DNA from: an uncultured Oscillospiraceae bacterium | GTDB taxonomy: Bacteria; Bacillota; Clostridia; Oscillospirales; Oscillospiraceae | Reading direction: 5' to 3' | Length of the DNA stretch: 64,000 bases | Assembly: GCA_934667095.1 (NCBI GenBank) | Contig: CAKULE010000001.1 | Span: 124,001 to 188,000, forward strand | Shown: in pieces, positions 49,075-58,081 of the stretch | How positions within the stretch are numbered: position 1 is the stretch's first letter | Layout: each line of letters begins with the position of its first letter | Program-made: the position numbers and the translations under genes | The notes under the pieces: generated by a model | Database searches by the model: none | What the model saw: only the letters and a program-made list of their open reading frames with translations | What the model was told of the DNA's origin: nothing

Positions 49075-50049
49075 TTGACAGAACAGTTCATCAGCATCGA
49101 GCGCATGGAGGAGGCTGTCAGCCTCTTCGGCGCCTTCGACGAGAATATCCGCATCATTGAGGAGGAGCTGGACGTGACGGTGACCAACCGGGAGTCCAGC
49201 CTGCGCATCGCCGGCGAGGCGGAGAACGCCATGCTGGCGGTAAAGGCGGTGCAGGGACTCCTCTCCCTTGCCGCCAAGGGGGAGGCCATCGGCCCCCAGA
49301 ACGTCCGCTACATCATCGAGCTGGTCCGGGCCGGGGAGGAGGGCAAGCTGGCCCAGTTGGCCAAGGACGTGGTGTGCGTCACCGCCAAGGGCAAGCCCAT
49401 CAAGGCCAAGACCCTCGGCCAGCAGAAGTACGTGGATGCCATCAAGAAGAACACTGTGACCCTCGGCATCGGCCCCGCCGGCACCGGTAAGACCTATCTG
49501 GCGGTGGCGGCGGCGGTGGCCGCCTTCCGGGAGAAGCAGGTGAACCGCATTATTCTCACCCGCCCCGCTGTGGAGGCGGGGGAGCGGCTGGGCTTCCTCC
49601 CCGGCGATCTCCAGTCCAAGGTGGACCCGTATCTCCGCCCGCTGTACGACGCGCTGTTCGACATGCTGGGTGCGGAGACCTATCAGAAGTATCTGGAGCG
49701 GGGCAATATCGAGGTGGCTCCGCTGGCCTACATGCGCGGCCGCACGCTGGACGACTCCTTCATCATTCTGGACGAGGCTCAGAATACCTCCCGGGAGCAG
49801 ATGAAAATGTTCCTCACCCGGCTGGGATTCAACTCCAAGATCGTCATCACCGGCGACGTGACCCAGATTGACCTGCCCACGGACAAGGTCTCCGGCCTGC
49901 GGGAGGCTATGCGGGTGCTGAAGGGCGTTGAGGACATCGCCATCTGCACCCTGTCCGGGGCAGACGTGGTGCGCCACGTCATTGTCCAGCGCATCATCAA
50001 GGCCTATGAGGACGACGAGAACCGCCGGAACGGAAAGGGGAGGAAGTAA
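49075..50049 (+). CDS. phoH: PhoH-family ATPase
   Basis: A 324-aa P-loop protein. An N-terminal KH-like domain precedes Walker A GIGPAGTGKTYLAVAAAV, RPAVEAGERLGFLPGDLQSK, Walker B SFIILDEAQNTSREQMK and the sensor VITGDVTQIDLP. PhoH proteins couple ATP use to RNA/ribosome quality control together with YbeY, which lies next door. TTG 49075 is preferred because AAGGAAG is 8 nt upstream; GTG 49066 is too close. Confidence 0.93.
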   Translation: MTEQFISIERMEEAVSLFGAFDENIRIIEEELDVTVTNRESSLRIAGEAENAMLAVKAVQGLLSLAAKGEAIGPQNVRYIIELVRAGEEGKLAQLAKDVVCVTAKGKPIKAKTLGQQKYVDAIKKNTVTLGIGPAGTGKTYLAVAAAVAAFREKQVNRIILTRPAVEAGERLGFLPGDLQSKVDPYLRPLYDALFDMLGAETYQKYLERGNIEVAPLAYMRGRTLDDSFIILDEAQNTSREQMKMFLTRLGFNSKIVITGDVTQIDLPTDKVSGLREAMRVLKGVEDIAICTLSGADVVRHVIVQRIIKAYEDDENRRNGKGRK

Positions 50050-50541
50050 ATGGCCAAGCGCAATTTTATCCCCATCACCGCCGACGTCCCCGGCGTCAGC
50101 GACAGCCAGCGGGCTTTTATCCGCAAGGTCATCCGCACGGCGCTGGCGGCGGAGGGTATGGACCTCCCCTGCGAGGTGGACGTGCTCCTTACCAACGACG
50201 AGGTCATCCACCAGATCAATCTGGACATGCGTCAGGTGGACAGGCCCACCGACGTGCTTTCCTTCCCGGAGTTCGACCTGACCCCCGGCGAGCACCCCGG
50301 CCCGGAGGATGCCGACCCCGGCTCCGGCCTCATTCCCCTGGGGGATATGGTCATCTCCATGGAGCACGTGGCCGTACAGGCCAAGGAGTACGGCCACTCC
50401 AACCGGCGGGAGCTGGCCTATCTGGTGGTCCACTCGGTGCTCCACCTGCTGGGCTATGACCATCTGGACGAAGGGCCCCAGAAGGCCCGGATGCGGGCCC
50501 GGGAGGAGGCCATCCTTGGCGAGCTCGGCATCACACGATAA
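50050..50541 (+). CDS. ybeY: Endoribonuclease YbeY
   Basis: A 163-aa zinc RNase for 16S rRNA 3'-end maturation and ribosome quality control. The motif HSVLHLLGYDHLDEG carries the three His ligands. RPTDVLSFPEF and LGDMVISMEHV are conserved. It begins directly after the phoH stop. Confidence 0.95.
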   Translation: MAKRNFIPITADVPGVSDSQRAFIRKVIRTALAAEGMDLPCEVDVLLTNDEVIHQINLDMRQVDRPTDVLSFPEFDLTPGEHPGPEDADPGSGLIPLGDMVISMEHVAVQAKEYGHSNRRELAYLVVHSVLHLLGYDHLDEGPQKARMRAREEAILGELGITR

Positions 50542-50569
50542 TTCAATTGCTCAGAAAAGAGGATCATCT

Positions 50570-51466
50570 ATGAACATTACAAAATCCGGAATCATCACCA
50601 TCTGTGGTCGGCCCAATGTGGGCAAATCCACCCTGACCAACGCGCTGGTGGGGGAGAAGGTGGCCATCGTCTCATCCAAGCCCCAGACCACCCGCAACCG
50701 CATCTGCGCCATCCTGAACCGGGGGGATACCCAGTTCGTCTTCATGGACACCCCGGGGCTCCACAAGGCCCACACCCGCCTGGGGGACTACATGGTGGAC
50801 GTGGTGCGCAAGTCCGTGGCCGACGTGGACGGCGTGATGCTGCTGGTGGAGCCCATCGCCCACATCGGAGAGCCGGAGCAGGAGCTCATCGCCCGCATCA
50901 GGACGCTGGGTGTGCCGGCGGCGCTGGTGATCAACAAGATCGACACCGTGGAGAAGGAGGACCTGCTGGCGGTGATGGCTGTTTACGGCGGGGCCTGTGA
51001 CTGGGACGCGGTGGTGCCCATCTCCGCCCGTACCGGCGAAGGGGTGGAGGACCTGCTGGGGGTGCTCTCCCGCTGGATCCCCGAGGGTCCCCAGCTGTTC
51101 CCTGACGACGTGGTCACCGATCAGCCGGAGCGGCAGGTCATGGCGGAGATCGTCCGGGAGAAGTTGCTGCGCAATCTGGACAAGGAGATCCCCCACGGCA
51201 CCGCCGTGGAGGTGACGAAGTTCTCCCAGCGGGACAGCGGTGTCATCGACTGCCATGTGACCATCTACTGCGAGAAGGAGTCCCACAAGGGCATCATTAT
51301 CGGCAAAGGGGGAGCCATGCTGAAGAAGGTGTCCTCTGAGGCCCGGCAGGACATGGAGCGCTTCATGGGCGACAAGATCTATCTGGAGTCCTGGGTAAAA
51401 GTAAAGGAAAACTGGCGCGATAATCCCGCCGCCATCCAGAATTTCGGCTATACCACCGAGGAATAA
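50570..51466 (+). CDS. era: GTPase Era
   Basis: A 298-aa ribosome-assembly GTPase: G1 GRPNVGKSTLTNALVGEK, G3 DTPGLHK, G4 NKID, and a C-terminal KH domain with GIIIGKGGAMLKK. It binds the 3' end of 16S rRNA in 30S maturation. In relatives yqfF and dgkA/cdd lie between ybeY and era; here they are missing. ATG 50570 follows AAAAGAGGATCATCT. Confidence 0.95.
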   Translation: MNITKSGIITICGRPNVGKSTLTNALVGEKVAIVSSKPQTTRNRICAILNRGDTQFVFMDTPGLHKAHTRLGDYMVDVVRKSVADVDGVMLLVEPIAHIGEPEQELIARIRTLGVPAALVINKIDTVEKEDLLAVMAVYGGACDWDAVVPISARTGEGVEDLLGVLSRWIPEGPQLFPDDVVTDQPERQVMAEIVREKLLRNLDKEIPHGTAVEVTKFSQRDSGVIDCHVTIYCEKESHKGIIIGKGGAMLKKVSSEARQDMERFMGDKIYLESWVKVKENWRDNPAAIQNFGYTTEE

Positions 51467-51470
51467 ACAC

Positions 51471-51509
51471 AAAACTCCCCTCCGCACACGCGGAGGGGAG
51501 CTGTTTTTT
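51471..51509. terminator. Bidirectional terminator after era
   Basis: CTCCCCTCCG (51475-51484) pairs with CGGAGGGGAG (51491-51500), then CTG and six T. Confidence 0.88.
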
Positions 51510-51512
51510 GCC

Positions 51513-53276
51513 TCAGGCTTTCGCCGGCTTGGGCAGGGCGAACCGGGCCGCAAAACGGTCGTACTCCTGCCGGAAAGTCCCATCGTCCAGCCGGGCGGCC
51601 CGGAGGGTGGCGTGCAGGTCCAGCGTGTGCCGGGCCGCGTCGATGACACAGCCGGCGATGTTGGAGCAGTGGTCGCTGGTGCGCTCCAGGTCGGTGAGCA
51701 GGTCGCACCAGACGAAGCCCGCTTCGATGCTGCAGACGCCCTGCCGCATCCGCAGGATGTGCCGGGTGCGCAGCTGCTCCTTCAGGTCGTCGATGACCTG
51801 CTCCAGCGGCTCTACCCGGGCGGCGGCTGCGGCGTCCTCCGTGCGGAAGGCCTCCAGCGCCAGATCCAGAATGTCGGACACGGCGGCGGACAGCACCTCC
51901 AGCTCCGCCCGGGCGCTGTCAGAGAAGGTCAGGCCCTTGTCCCGCAGCTCCTCCGCGGAGGAGAGCACGTTTACCGCGTGGTCGGAGATGCGCTCAAGGT
52001 CGCCGATGGATTTCAGCAGGGCTGTGGCCTCCTCGCTCTCCCGCTCTCCCAGCTGCTGGGCGCTGAGCTTCACCAGATAGGTGCCCAGAATGTCCTCGTA
52101 GTGGTCGCAGCGCTCCTCGTCCGCCCGGATGTCGGCGGCCAGCTCCGCCGTATAGTGGGAGAAGGTCAGCAGCGCGGCCTTCAGGGAGCGGACAGCGCAT
52201 ACCGCCATCTCCATGGCCACCGCCCGGCTGCGCTGGAGGGCCAGGGAGGGGGTGGCCAGCAGCCGCTCGTCCAGTTCCACGGTTTGGCTCCCGCCGGGGC
52301 TCCGGTCAGGCACCATGCGGATGGCCAGCTTCTCCAGCAGTCCGCCGGCGGGCAGCAGCATGGCCGTGCACGCCAGATTGAACACCGAGTGGACCACGGC
52401 GATGCCCGACTGGGTGGCCGGCCCGTCAAAGAGGGCGGGGGCGAAGATGGCCCGGACGAGACAGAACGCCGTCAGCATCACCGCCACGCCGATGACGTTG
52501 AACATCAGGTGGACCACGGCGGCCCGCCGGGCGTTCTTGTTGGCGCCCACAGAGGAGATCATGGCGGTGACGGTGGTGCCGATGTTCTGGCCCATGATAA
52601 TGGGGATGGCGGCGGCATAGCTCACCGCGCCGGTGGCGGCCAGCGCCTGCAGAATGCCCACGGAGGCGGAGCTGGACTGAATGATGCCCGTCAGCACCGC
52701 GCCGGCCAGCACGCCCAGAAGAGGGTTCTTGAAGAGGAGAAACAGGTTGGCAAAGGCGGGTACCTCCCCCAGCCCGGCCACGGCGGAGCTCATGGTCTCC
52801 ATGCCGAACATCAGGGTGGCGAAGCCCAGCAGGATAGTGCCGGTGTCCTTCTTCTTGCTGCTCTTGCAGAACAGATTGAGGATAATGCCGATGAGGGCCA
52901 GCACCGGCGTAAAGGAGGCGGGCTTCAGCAGCTTGATCCAGAGGGTGCTGCCGTCCAGCCCGCTGAGGCTCAGCAGCCAGGCGGTGACGGTGGTGCCCAC
53001 GTTGGCGCCCATGATGACGTTGATGGCCTGCCGCAGGGTCATAAGCCCGGAGTTCACAAAGCCCACCACCATCACCGTGGTGGCGGAGGAGCTCTGGATC
53101 ACGGCGGTGATGCCCAGACCTGTGAGGAAGCCGGGAATGACCTTCCCGGTCATCCTGTCCAGCAGGGAGCGCAGCCTGCCGCCGGCCCGGCGCTCCAGGG
53201 CCTTGCCCATGAGATCCATGCCGAACAGAAACAGGGAGAGCCCGCCAATGAGGGTGAGCACGTTGAAAATATCCAT
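51513..53276 (-). CDS. Na/Pi cotransporter family protein with PhoU-like domain
   Basis: A 587-aa protein. Two NptA/Na_Pi_cotrans repeats lie in the membrane half (about 1-320), each with the QSSSA motif (TAVIQSSSATTVMVV; IIQSSSASVGIL) and GANVGTTVTAWLL / GQNIGTTVTAM. The C-terminal PhoU-like helical domain (about 350-560; CDHYEDILGTYLVKLSA) may regulate it. It takes up phosphate with Na+. The start ATG 53276 is preceded by AAAAGAGAGGATCATAC. Confidence 0.9.
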   Translation of the reverse strand: MDIFNVLTLIGGLSLFLFGMDLMGKALERRAGGRLRSLLDRMTGKVIPGFLTGLGITAVIQSSSATTVMVVGFVNSGLMTLRQAINVIMGANVGTTVTAWLLSLSGLDGSTLWIKLLKPASFTPVLALIGIILNLFCKSSKKKDTGTILLGFATLMFGMETMSSAVAGLGEVPAFANLFLLFKNPLLGVLAGAVLTGIIQSSSASVGILQALAATGAVSYAAAIPIIMGQNIGTTVTAMISSVGANKNARRAAVVHLMFNVIGVAVMLTAFCLVRAIFAPALFDGPATQSGIAVVHSVFNLACTAMLLPAGGLLEKLAIRMVPDRSPGGSQTVELDERLLATPSLALQRSRAVAMEMAVCAVRSLKAALLTFSHYTAELAADIRADEERCDHYEDILGTYLVKLSAQQLGERESEEATALLKSIGDLERISDHAVNVLSSAEELRDKGLTFSDSARAELEVLSAAVSDILDLALEAFRTEDAAAAARVEPLEQVIDDLKEQLRTRHILRMRQGVCSIEAGFVWCDLLTDLERTSDHCSNIAGCVIDAARHTLDLHATLRAARLDDGTFRQEYDRFAARFALPKPAKA

Positions 53277-53369
53277 GTATGATCCTCTCTTTTACCCGAA
53301 TTTTTCATCTTCTTGACCGTATTCAAGGGTAGCAGAGGAATGTCAAATCCGTCACCGGAGTCATGTAAA

Positions 53370-53410
53370 ATTTGTGTAAAAGAGCGCCCCGCGGCTCAGC
53401 CGCGGGGCGC
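53370..53410 (-). terminator. Terminator after the glycosyltransferase gene
   Basis: GCGCCCCGCGGC (53384-53395) pairs with GCCGCGGGGCGC (53399-53410); TCTTTTAC lies beyond on the minus strand. Confidence 0.75.
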
Positions 53411-53417
53411 GGGTGTT

Positions 53418-54617
53418 TTAAGCCCGGAGGGAGGCTCCGTGGCGGATAGGCTGCCAGCACCGGGTGCGCCGCAGGAGGGAGAGCAGCTGCAGCGGCAGCC
53501 ACGAGGCCATGAAAATGGGGAAGAACAGCGCCGCCCGGACCGCGGCCCGGCCGCCGTACCCGCCGATGCGGGCCAGCACGCCCCCGCCCGCGGCGCACAG
53601 CAGGTAGGAGAGCAGAAGGGCCGCTGCCAACGTCAGAAGCAGCACCTCCGGCCGCTGGCCCGTGATCAGGGCGGTCAGCCGGGAGAGGACCAGCAGCAGG
53701 GCGGAGCCTGCCTGAAGGTACGGCCCGTGGAGCATTATCAGACTGTCCACCGCCAGCGGGCCGCCGGCCCCGGCGACGGCCCGGAGCAGGGGCGCGCGCT
53801 GCCGGTCGGCCACGTCCATCAGCCCGCTGCACCACCGCCGCCGCTGCCGGAGGGATAGGGCAAAGGTGACCGGGGCCTCGTCGTAAGTAAGGGCGTTGGG
53901 CACGAAACGGACACGGAAGCCCTGCCGGGCGCACTGGGCGGCGAACTCTGCATCCTCGGCGATGGTGCAGGTATTCCAGCCGCGGAGAGCCTCAAAGACC
54001 TCCCGGCGGACGGCGAAGCCGGTACCCACCAGCTTGGAGGACAGGCCGCAGTTCATCCGGGCCCGGGAGTAGAAGGTGTCAAACAGGGTGAAGTACAGCC
54101 CATAGCTCCCGGCCACCGGGCTGTCGGCGGGATTTTTCACCCGCATGGCCCCCTTGCACACCTGTGCCCCGTCCTGAAAGGCGTCGTTCATCCGGGCGAG
54201 GAAGTCCGGGTGGACGATGTTGTCCGCATCGAACACGCAGAAGGCGTCGTACCCCTGCTCCATCAGGCGGGCCACCGCCTCGTGCAGGGCGTCGCCCTTC
54301 CGGCGGACAGCCCCGAAGCAGCGGAAGATCTGTGCCCCGGCCCGGCGGGCGACCCCCTCAGTATCGTCGGTGCAGTTGTTGGGGATGACATAGACGTCAA
54401 ATAGCTCAGCCGGGTAGTTTTGATTCCTTAGGCTCTCCACCAGCGCGCCGATGACTGCCTCTTCATTTCGGGCGGCGATGAGGCAGGCGAAGCGGGTCGC
54501 CGGGGCCGCAGAGGGGATGGGCTTCGGCTTTTTCAGGGCGAACAGGCCGATGACAAGGAAGTACAGGCTGACGACCTTCAGGAGCAGGGTCAGGACCGTG
54601 AAAATGTTGAGCCGCAT
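53418..54617 (-). CDS. Membrane glycosyltransferase, family 2 (GT-A)
   Basis: A 399-aa enzyme. N-terminal TM helix (LTLLLKVVSLYFLVIGLFAL), then ACLIAARNEEAVIGALVESL (donor start), VFDADNIVHPDFL (DxD), AEDAEFAAQCARQGF (ED) and RQRRRWCSG (Q/RxxRW). C-terminal helices complete a processive or single-transfer synthase-like topology. It probably makes a surface polysaccharide or glycolipid; no sugar genes surround it. ATG 54617 has AAAGGCGG; ATG 54647 is possible. Confidence 0.85.
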   Translation of the reverse strand: MRLNIFTVLTLLLKVVSLYFLVIGLFALKKPKPIPSAAPATRFACLIAARNEEAVIGALVESLRNQNYPAELFDVYVIPNNCTDDTEGVARRAGAQIFRCFGAVRRKGDALHEAVARLMEQGYDAFCVFDADNIVHPDFLARMNDAFQDGAQVCKGAMRVKNPADSPVAGSYGLYFTLFDTFYSRARMNCGLSSKLVGTGFAVRREVFEALRGWNTCTIAEDAEFAAQCARQGFRVRFVPNALTYDEAPVTFALSLRQRRRWCSGLMDVADRQRAPLLRAVAGAGGPLAVDSLIMLHGPYLQAGSALLLVLSRLTALITGQRPEVLLLTLAAALLLSYLLCAAGGGVLARIGGYGGRAAVRAALFFPIFMASWLPLQLLSLLRRTRCWQPIRHGASLRA

Positions 54618-54730
54618 GGGATCATACCGCCTTTCCGCGTTCACCATAGCATCCGGAACGGGGCGCGGACCACCAACCGAGGGATGGAATTGCGTAAACC
54701 GCTGGTTGCGTTGCCGGCTTTTTGGCGGGG

Positions 54731-54784
54731 AAAAGGCCGCCCGGATGCTTTGGCTGATGAACCAAGCATAACAGGCGGCCTTTA
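54731..54784 (-). terminator. Terminator after the sensor kinase gene
   Basis: A long hairpin: AAAGGCCGCC / GGCGGCCTTT outer arms (about 54732-54741, 54774-54783) and GCTTTGG/CCAAGC inner arms. Confidence 0.75.
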
Positions 54785-54815
54785 AGGACGGACGTGGGTT
54801 TTCTTTAAGAATTGA

Positions 54816-56741
54816 TTAAAGGAGTTCGGGGGCGGGGAGGGTGGCGTCCCTGGCCTGAGGCAGGGTGAGCTGGGCCTTGAACAGGTCTCCGTCGATGCTC
54901 AGGCTCAGGCTGCCGCCCTGAAGCTCCATCAGGCTCTTGGCAATGTTCAGCCCCAGCCCGCTGCCCTCGGTGGTGCGGGAGGCATCCCCCCGGACGAAGC
55001 GCTCCATCAGCTCATCGGCGCTGATATTCAGTGCATCCCGGGAGATGTTCTTGAAGGACAGGGTCACGGTGCGCCCGTCAGCCTCACCGCCGATATAGAG
55101 GCGGGTGCCCGGCTGGGCGTACTTACAGGCGTTGCCCAGCAGATTGTCCAGCACCCGCCAGATGAGGGCGCCGTCGGCCATGCAGGCTACGCCGTCCTCC
55201 GGCAGGGAGAGCACCGGCTCCAGCCGGGCGGCGGTCAGCCGGTCTGCGTACTCGCCCACGGCCTGCTCCACCAGCTCCTTCACCCGCCGGGGGGCGGGGT
55301 GGCAGGGGAGACTGCCCACGCTGGCCTTGGACATCTCCACCAGATCCTCCGTCAGCTTTTTCAGCTTGCGGGACTGGCGGGCCAGCACCTCCAGATACTC
55401 GGCCTCCTGCTCCGGGGTGTGGGGCCGTTGGAGCAGGTCCACGTAATTGACGATGCTGGTGAGGGGAGTCTTGATGTCGTGGGAGACATTGGTGATGAGC
55501 TCGGTCTTCAGCCGCTCGCTCTTCAGCTGCTCCTCCACGGCGATGGACATGCCCCGGCCCACGGCGTTTAGGTCCTCCCCGTGGCGCTTCAGGTCCCACA
55601 GCATGCCCCGGGTGTTCACCTGCGCGGTGAGGTCCCCGGCGGCGAGGGCCTGTGCGGCCTTCTGCAGCCGGCGCAGCTGCACGGCCACCCAGCACGCCGC
55701 CAGCGCCAGCAGGATCAGCACCACCAGCAGCGCGCCGTAAGCGTGATTGACGGCCAGGGCGGTGAGGGCGATGACGAGCACGCAGCCGCCCAGGGCGGTC
55801 CGCCACACCAGCGGCAGGGCCCGGACGATGCTCCGGATGCCCCGGCCGATGGCCTTCAGCACCCGCCACAGCAGCTTGAGTACCTTATAGGTTACTGTGT
55901 TGCGCCACCACTTGCCCAGTTTCATCCGGGCGCAGAAGGTCATCCACAGCCCGCCCAGCAGGGCGGCCCCCACGAAGATGCAGGCCAGCAGCAGGGCTCC
56001 TGTCAGGGGCAGGTCGCTCCAGCCCATGGAGCCGAAGGTCTCGCCTCCCAGCCAGACCAGCCCCACGCCGAGGAGAAAGTCGGCGGCCAGATAGAGGTCG
56101 AAGGGGATGTGCTCCTGCCAGCCGGGGAGGACCTCCTCCGTCCCCGGCCGCCGGCCGGCGGTGCGGGCCAGATAGACCACCAGGAACAGCTCCGCGAAGG
56201 CGCACAGCAGCAGGATGGGGATGGCGCGGCCGCTCTGCCGTTCGATGACCCGGTACAGCGCGGCGGCCTGATACACCTGGTCCCGCACGGGCAGCTCCGG
56301 GTCCACATAGTAGGTCAGGGACAGCCTGACCTTTGTGTCGCCGGTCTCGTCGTCCGCGGGCCAGTACGTTTCTTTGATGTCCATCTCCACGTCGCCTGTG
56401 CGGTGATTGTCGTAGACCACGTTCCCGTCCACGGAGAGGGCGAAGCGCACGTTGGAGACGGTGCTGTCTGCGGGGTAGGTCTTGGCCAGCCAGTCCGCCA
56501 GGGCGTTGGTGTCCCAGTTCAGCTCGCGGTACTCCTGATAGATGTGCCAGGTGGAGTAGCCCTTATTGCTCACGGCAGACCGGCAGAGATCACTGTCGTA
56601 GAAGCCTCCGCTGCCCAGCGCGCCGGTGTAGGACGCAGCGTAGATGGCGCCGTAGACGGCCATCACCGGGACCAGCAGGACGGCGATGAGCAGGGCCGCC
56701 CCCTTGACCCAGAAATTCCGGGCGATGTTTTTAGCTCTCAT
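54816..56741 (-). CDS. Sensor histidine kinase of an OmpR-type two-component system
   Basis: A 641-aa kinase. An N-terminal TM (KGAALLIAVLLVPVMAVYGA) and a large outer sensor (about 35-165, YSTWHIYQEYRELNWDTNAL) precede several TMs (about 170-345). HAMP-like text, then the H-box TNVSHDIKTPLTSIVNYVD, N-box DNLLGNACKYAQP and G-box GSGLGLNIAKSLMELQGG follow. It phosphorylates the response regulator encoded just upstream (11-nt overlap). The extra membrane block resembles YcbM/VanS-like Clostridial kinases. The signal is unknown. Confidence 0.9.
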   Translation of the reverse strand: MRAKNIARNFWVKGAALLIAVLLVPVMAVYGAIYAASYTGALGSGGFYDSDLCRSAVSNKGYSTWHIYQEYRELNWDTNALADWLAKTYPADSTVSNVRFALSVDGNVVYDNHRTGDVEMDIKETYWPADDETGDTKVRLSLTYYVDPELPVRDQVYQAAALYRVIERQSGRAIPILLLCAFAELFLVVYLARTAGRRPGTEEVLPGWQEHIPFDLYLAADFLLGVGLVWLGGETFGSMGWSDLPLTGALLLACIFVGAALLGGLWMTFCARMKLGKWWRNTVTYKVLKLLWRVLKAIGRGIRSIVRALPLVWRTALGGCVLVIALTALAVNHAYGALLVVLILLALAACWVAVQLRRLQKAAQALAAGDLTAQVNTRGMLWDLKRHGEDLNAVGRGMSIAVEEQLKSERLKTELITNVSHDIKTPLTSIVNYVDLLQRPHTPEQEAEYLEVLARQSRKLKKLTEDLVEMSKASVGSLPCHPAPRRVKELVEQAVGEYADRLTAARLEPVLSLPEDGVACMADGALIWRVLDNLLGNACKYAQPGTRLYIGGEADGRTVTLSFKNISRDALNISADELMERFVRGDASRTTEGSGLGLNIAKSLMELQGGSLSLSIDGDLFKAQLTLPQARDATLPAPELL

Positions 56742-57441
56742 GGCGCAGATCCTCCATTTTGTATCCGAGGCCCCACACTACCTTGAGGTAGCGGGGCTCG
56801 GAGGGATTGATCTCGATCTTCTGCCGCAGGTGGCGGATGTGGACGGCCACGCTGGTCTCCGCCCCGAGGGAGTCCTCGTTCCACACCAGCTCGTAGATCT
56901 GGCTGCTGGAGTAGATCCGCCCCGGGGAGCGGATGAGCAGCCGCAGGATGCTGAACTCCAGCGGCGTCAGGGCCACGGACTCCCCGTCTACGGTGACGGC
57001 CTTGGTTTCCTCGTTGAGGCTGACGCCCCCAACGGTGTACACTCCAGCCTCGTTCCCAGTGTCCGGCTTGGCCCCCAGCATGGTGTACCGCCGCAGCTGG
57101 GATCGCACCCGGGCCAGCACCTCCACCGGGTCGAAGGGCTTGGTGATGTAGTCGTCCGCACCGACATTCAGGCCCAGCACCTTATCGCTGCTCTCACTCT
57201 TGGCGGTGAGGAGGATGATGGGCACGTTGCTCTCTTGCCGCAGGGCGGCGGTGGCGGCGATGCCGTCCATCTTGGGCATCATGATGTCCATCAGGATCAG
57301 GTGCATCTCGTGCTCCCGCACGGCGGCGAGGGCCTCCTGCCCATTGTAGGCGGTGTAGAGGCAGTAGTCCTGCCCGGACAGGTAGATCTTCAGGGCGGCG
57401 ACGATGTCCAGGTCGTCGTCACAGATGAGAATGTTGTACAT
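56731..57441 (-). CDS. OmpR/PhoB-type response regulator
   Basis: A 236-aa regulator. Receiver: NILICDDDLDIVAALKIYLS, phospho-acceptor Asp in LILMDIMMPKMDG, Lys in LLTAKSES. The C-terminal winged helix ends LRQKIEINPSEPRYLKVVWG. It is partner to the overlapping kinase gene. It is the first gene in the operon. Its leader holds TTTAAAGAAG and TTTTAAGGAAG-like repeats (57505-57525), a possible autoregulatory site. Confidence 0.95.
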   Translation of the reverse strand: MYNILICDDDLDIVAALKIYLSGQDYCLYTAYNGQEALAAVREHEMHLILMDIMMPKMDGIAATAALRQESNVPIILLTAKSESSDKVLGLNVGADDYITKPFDPVEVLARVRSQLRRYTMLGAKPDTGNEAGVYTVGGVSLNEETKAVTVDGESVALTPLEFSILRLLIRSPGRIYSSSQIYELVWNEDSLGAETSVAVHIRHLRQKIEINPSEPRYLKVVWGLGYKMEDLRHES

Positions 57442-57539
57442 GAGGCGTTCCTCCCTTGTGCTTCTTACTTTATCATCCCTGTCTTAACAAGGGAAGAGGA
57501 ACTTCCTTAAAACTTCTTTAAGAGCGGCGGGAAAAAGAA

Positions 57540-57568
57540 TTGCTTCCCTACTAAAACGGTGGTATGAT
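57540..57568 (+). promoter_or_regulatory. Promoter of the Rrf2/IscR-like gene
   Basis: TTGCTT (57540-57545), 17-bp spacer, TATGAT (57563-57568). Confidence 0.65.
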
Positions 57569-57598
57569 AGGGACAGAACACAATGGGAGGCAAAAGCT

Positions 57599-58024
57599 AT
57601 GATCTCAACCAAGGGCCGCTATTCCATCCGTATTCTTCTGGATCTGGCGGAGCACCGCACCGGGGCATACATCCCCATGAAGGACGTGGCCGCCCGGCAG
57701 GAGATATCCCTGAAATACATCGAGCGGCTCATGCCGGCCCTGCGGACCGCCGGGCTGGTGGACAGCGTCCACGGTATCGGCGGCGGCTACCGCCTCAGCA
57801 AGGACCCCGCCGACTGTACTCTGTGGGAGATCCTGCAGGCGGCGGAGGGGGACATGGCCCCGGTGGTCTGCCTGCAGAGCGGCGCGGCCCCCTGCGGCCG
57901 GGCGGCGGAGTGCCGCACCCTGCCGGTGTGGGAGGGATACTACCGCCTGACCCGGGAGTATTTCGCCGGCATCACGCTGGCAGACCTCATGGCCGGGGAC
58001 CCGGCGGACAACTACATGATCTGA
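57599..58024 (+). CDS. Rrf2-family regulator, IscR-like
   Basis: A 141-aa regulator. The HTH is MKDVAARQEISLKYIERLMP and wing HGIGGGYRLSKDPADCTLWE. Three Cys follow in VCLQSGAAPCGRAAEC (C-x7-C-x5-C), matching the Fe-S ligand pattern of IscR rather than Cys-poor CymR. It likely senses Fe-S supply or cysteine status. Converging mnmA and cysK use sulfur. GGGAGGCAAAAGCT precedes the ATG. Confidence 0.82.
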   Translation: MISTKGRYSIRILLDLAEHRTGAYIPMKDVAARQEISLKYIERLMPALRTAGLVDSVHGIGGGYRLSKDPADCTLWEILQAAEGDMAPVVCLQSGAAPCGRAAECRTLPVWEGYYRLTREYFAGITLADLMAGDPADNYMI

Positions 58025-58060
58025 AAAAGCCCCCGCTGCCGTCGGCAGCGGGGGCTTTTG
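58024..58060. terminator. Bidirectional terminator between IscR-like and mnmA
   Basis: AAAAGCCCCCGCTGCC (58025-58040) pairs with GGCAGCGGGGGCTTTT (58044-58059). Confidence 0.9.
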
Positions 58061-58081
58061 TCCGGTTTGCGGGCGCGGCGG

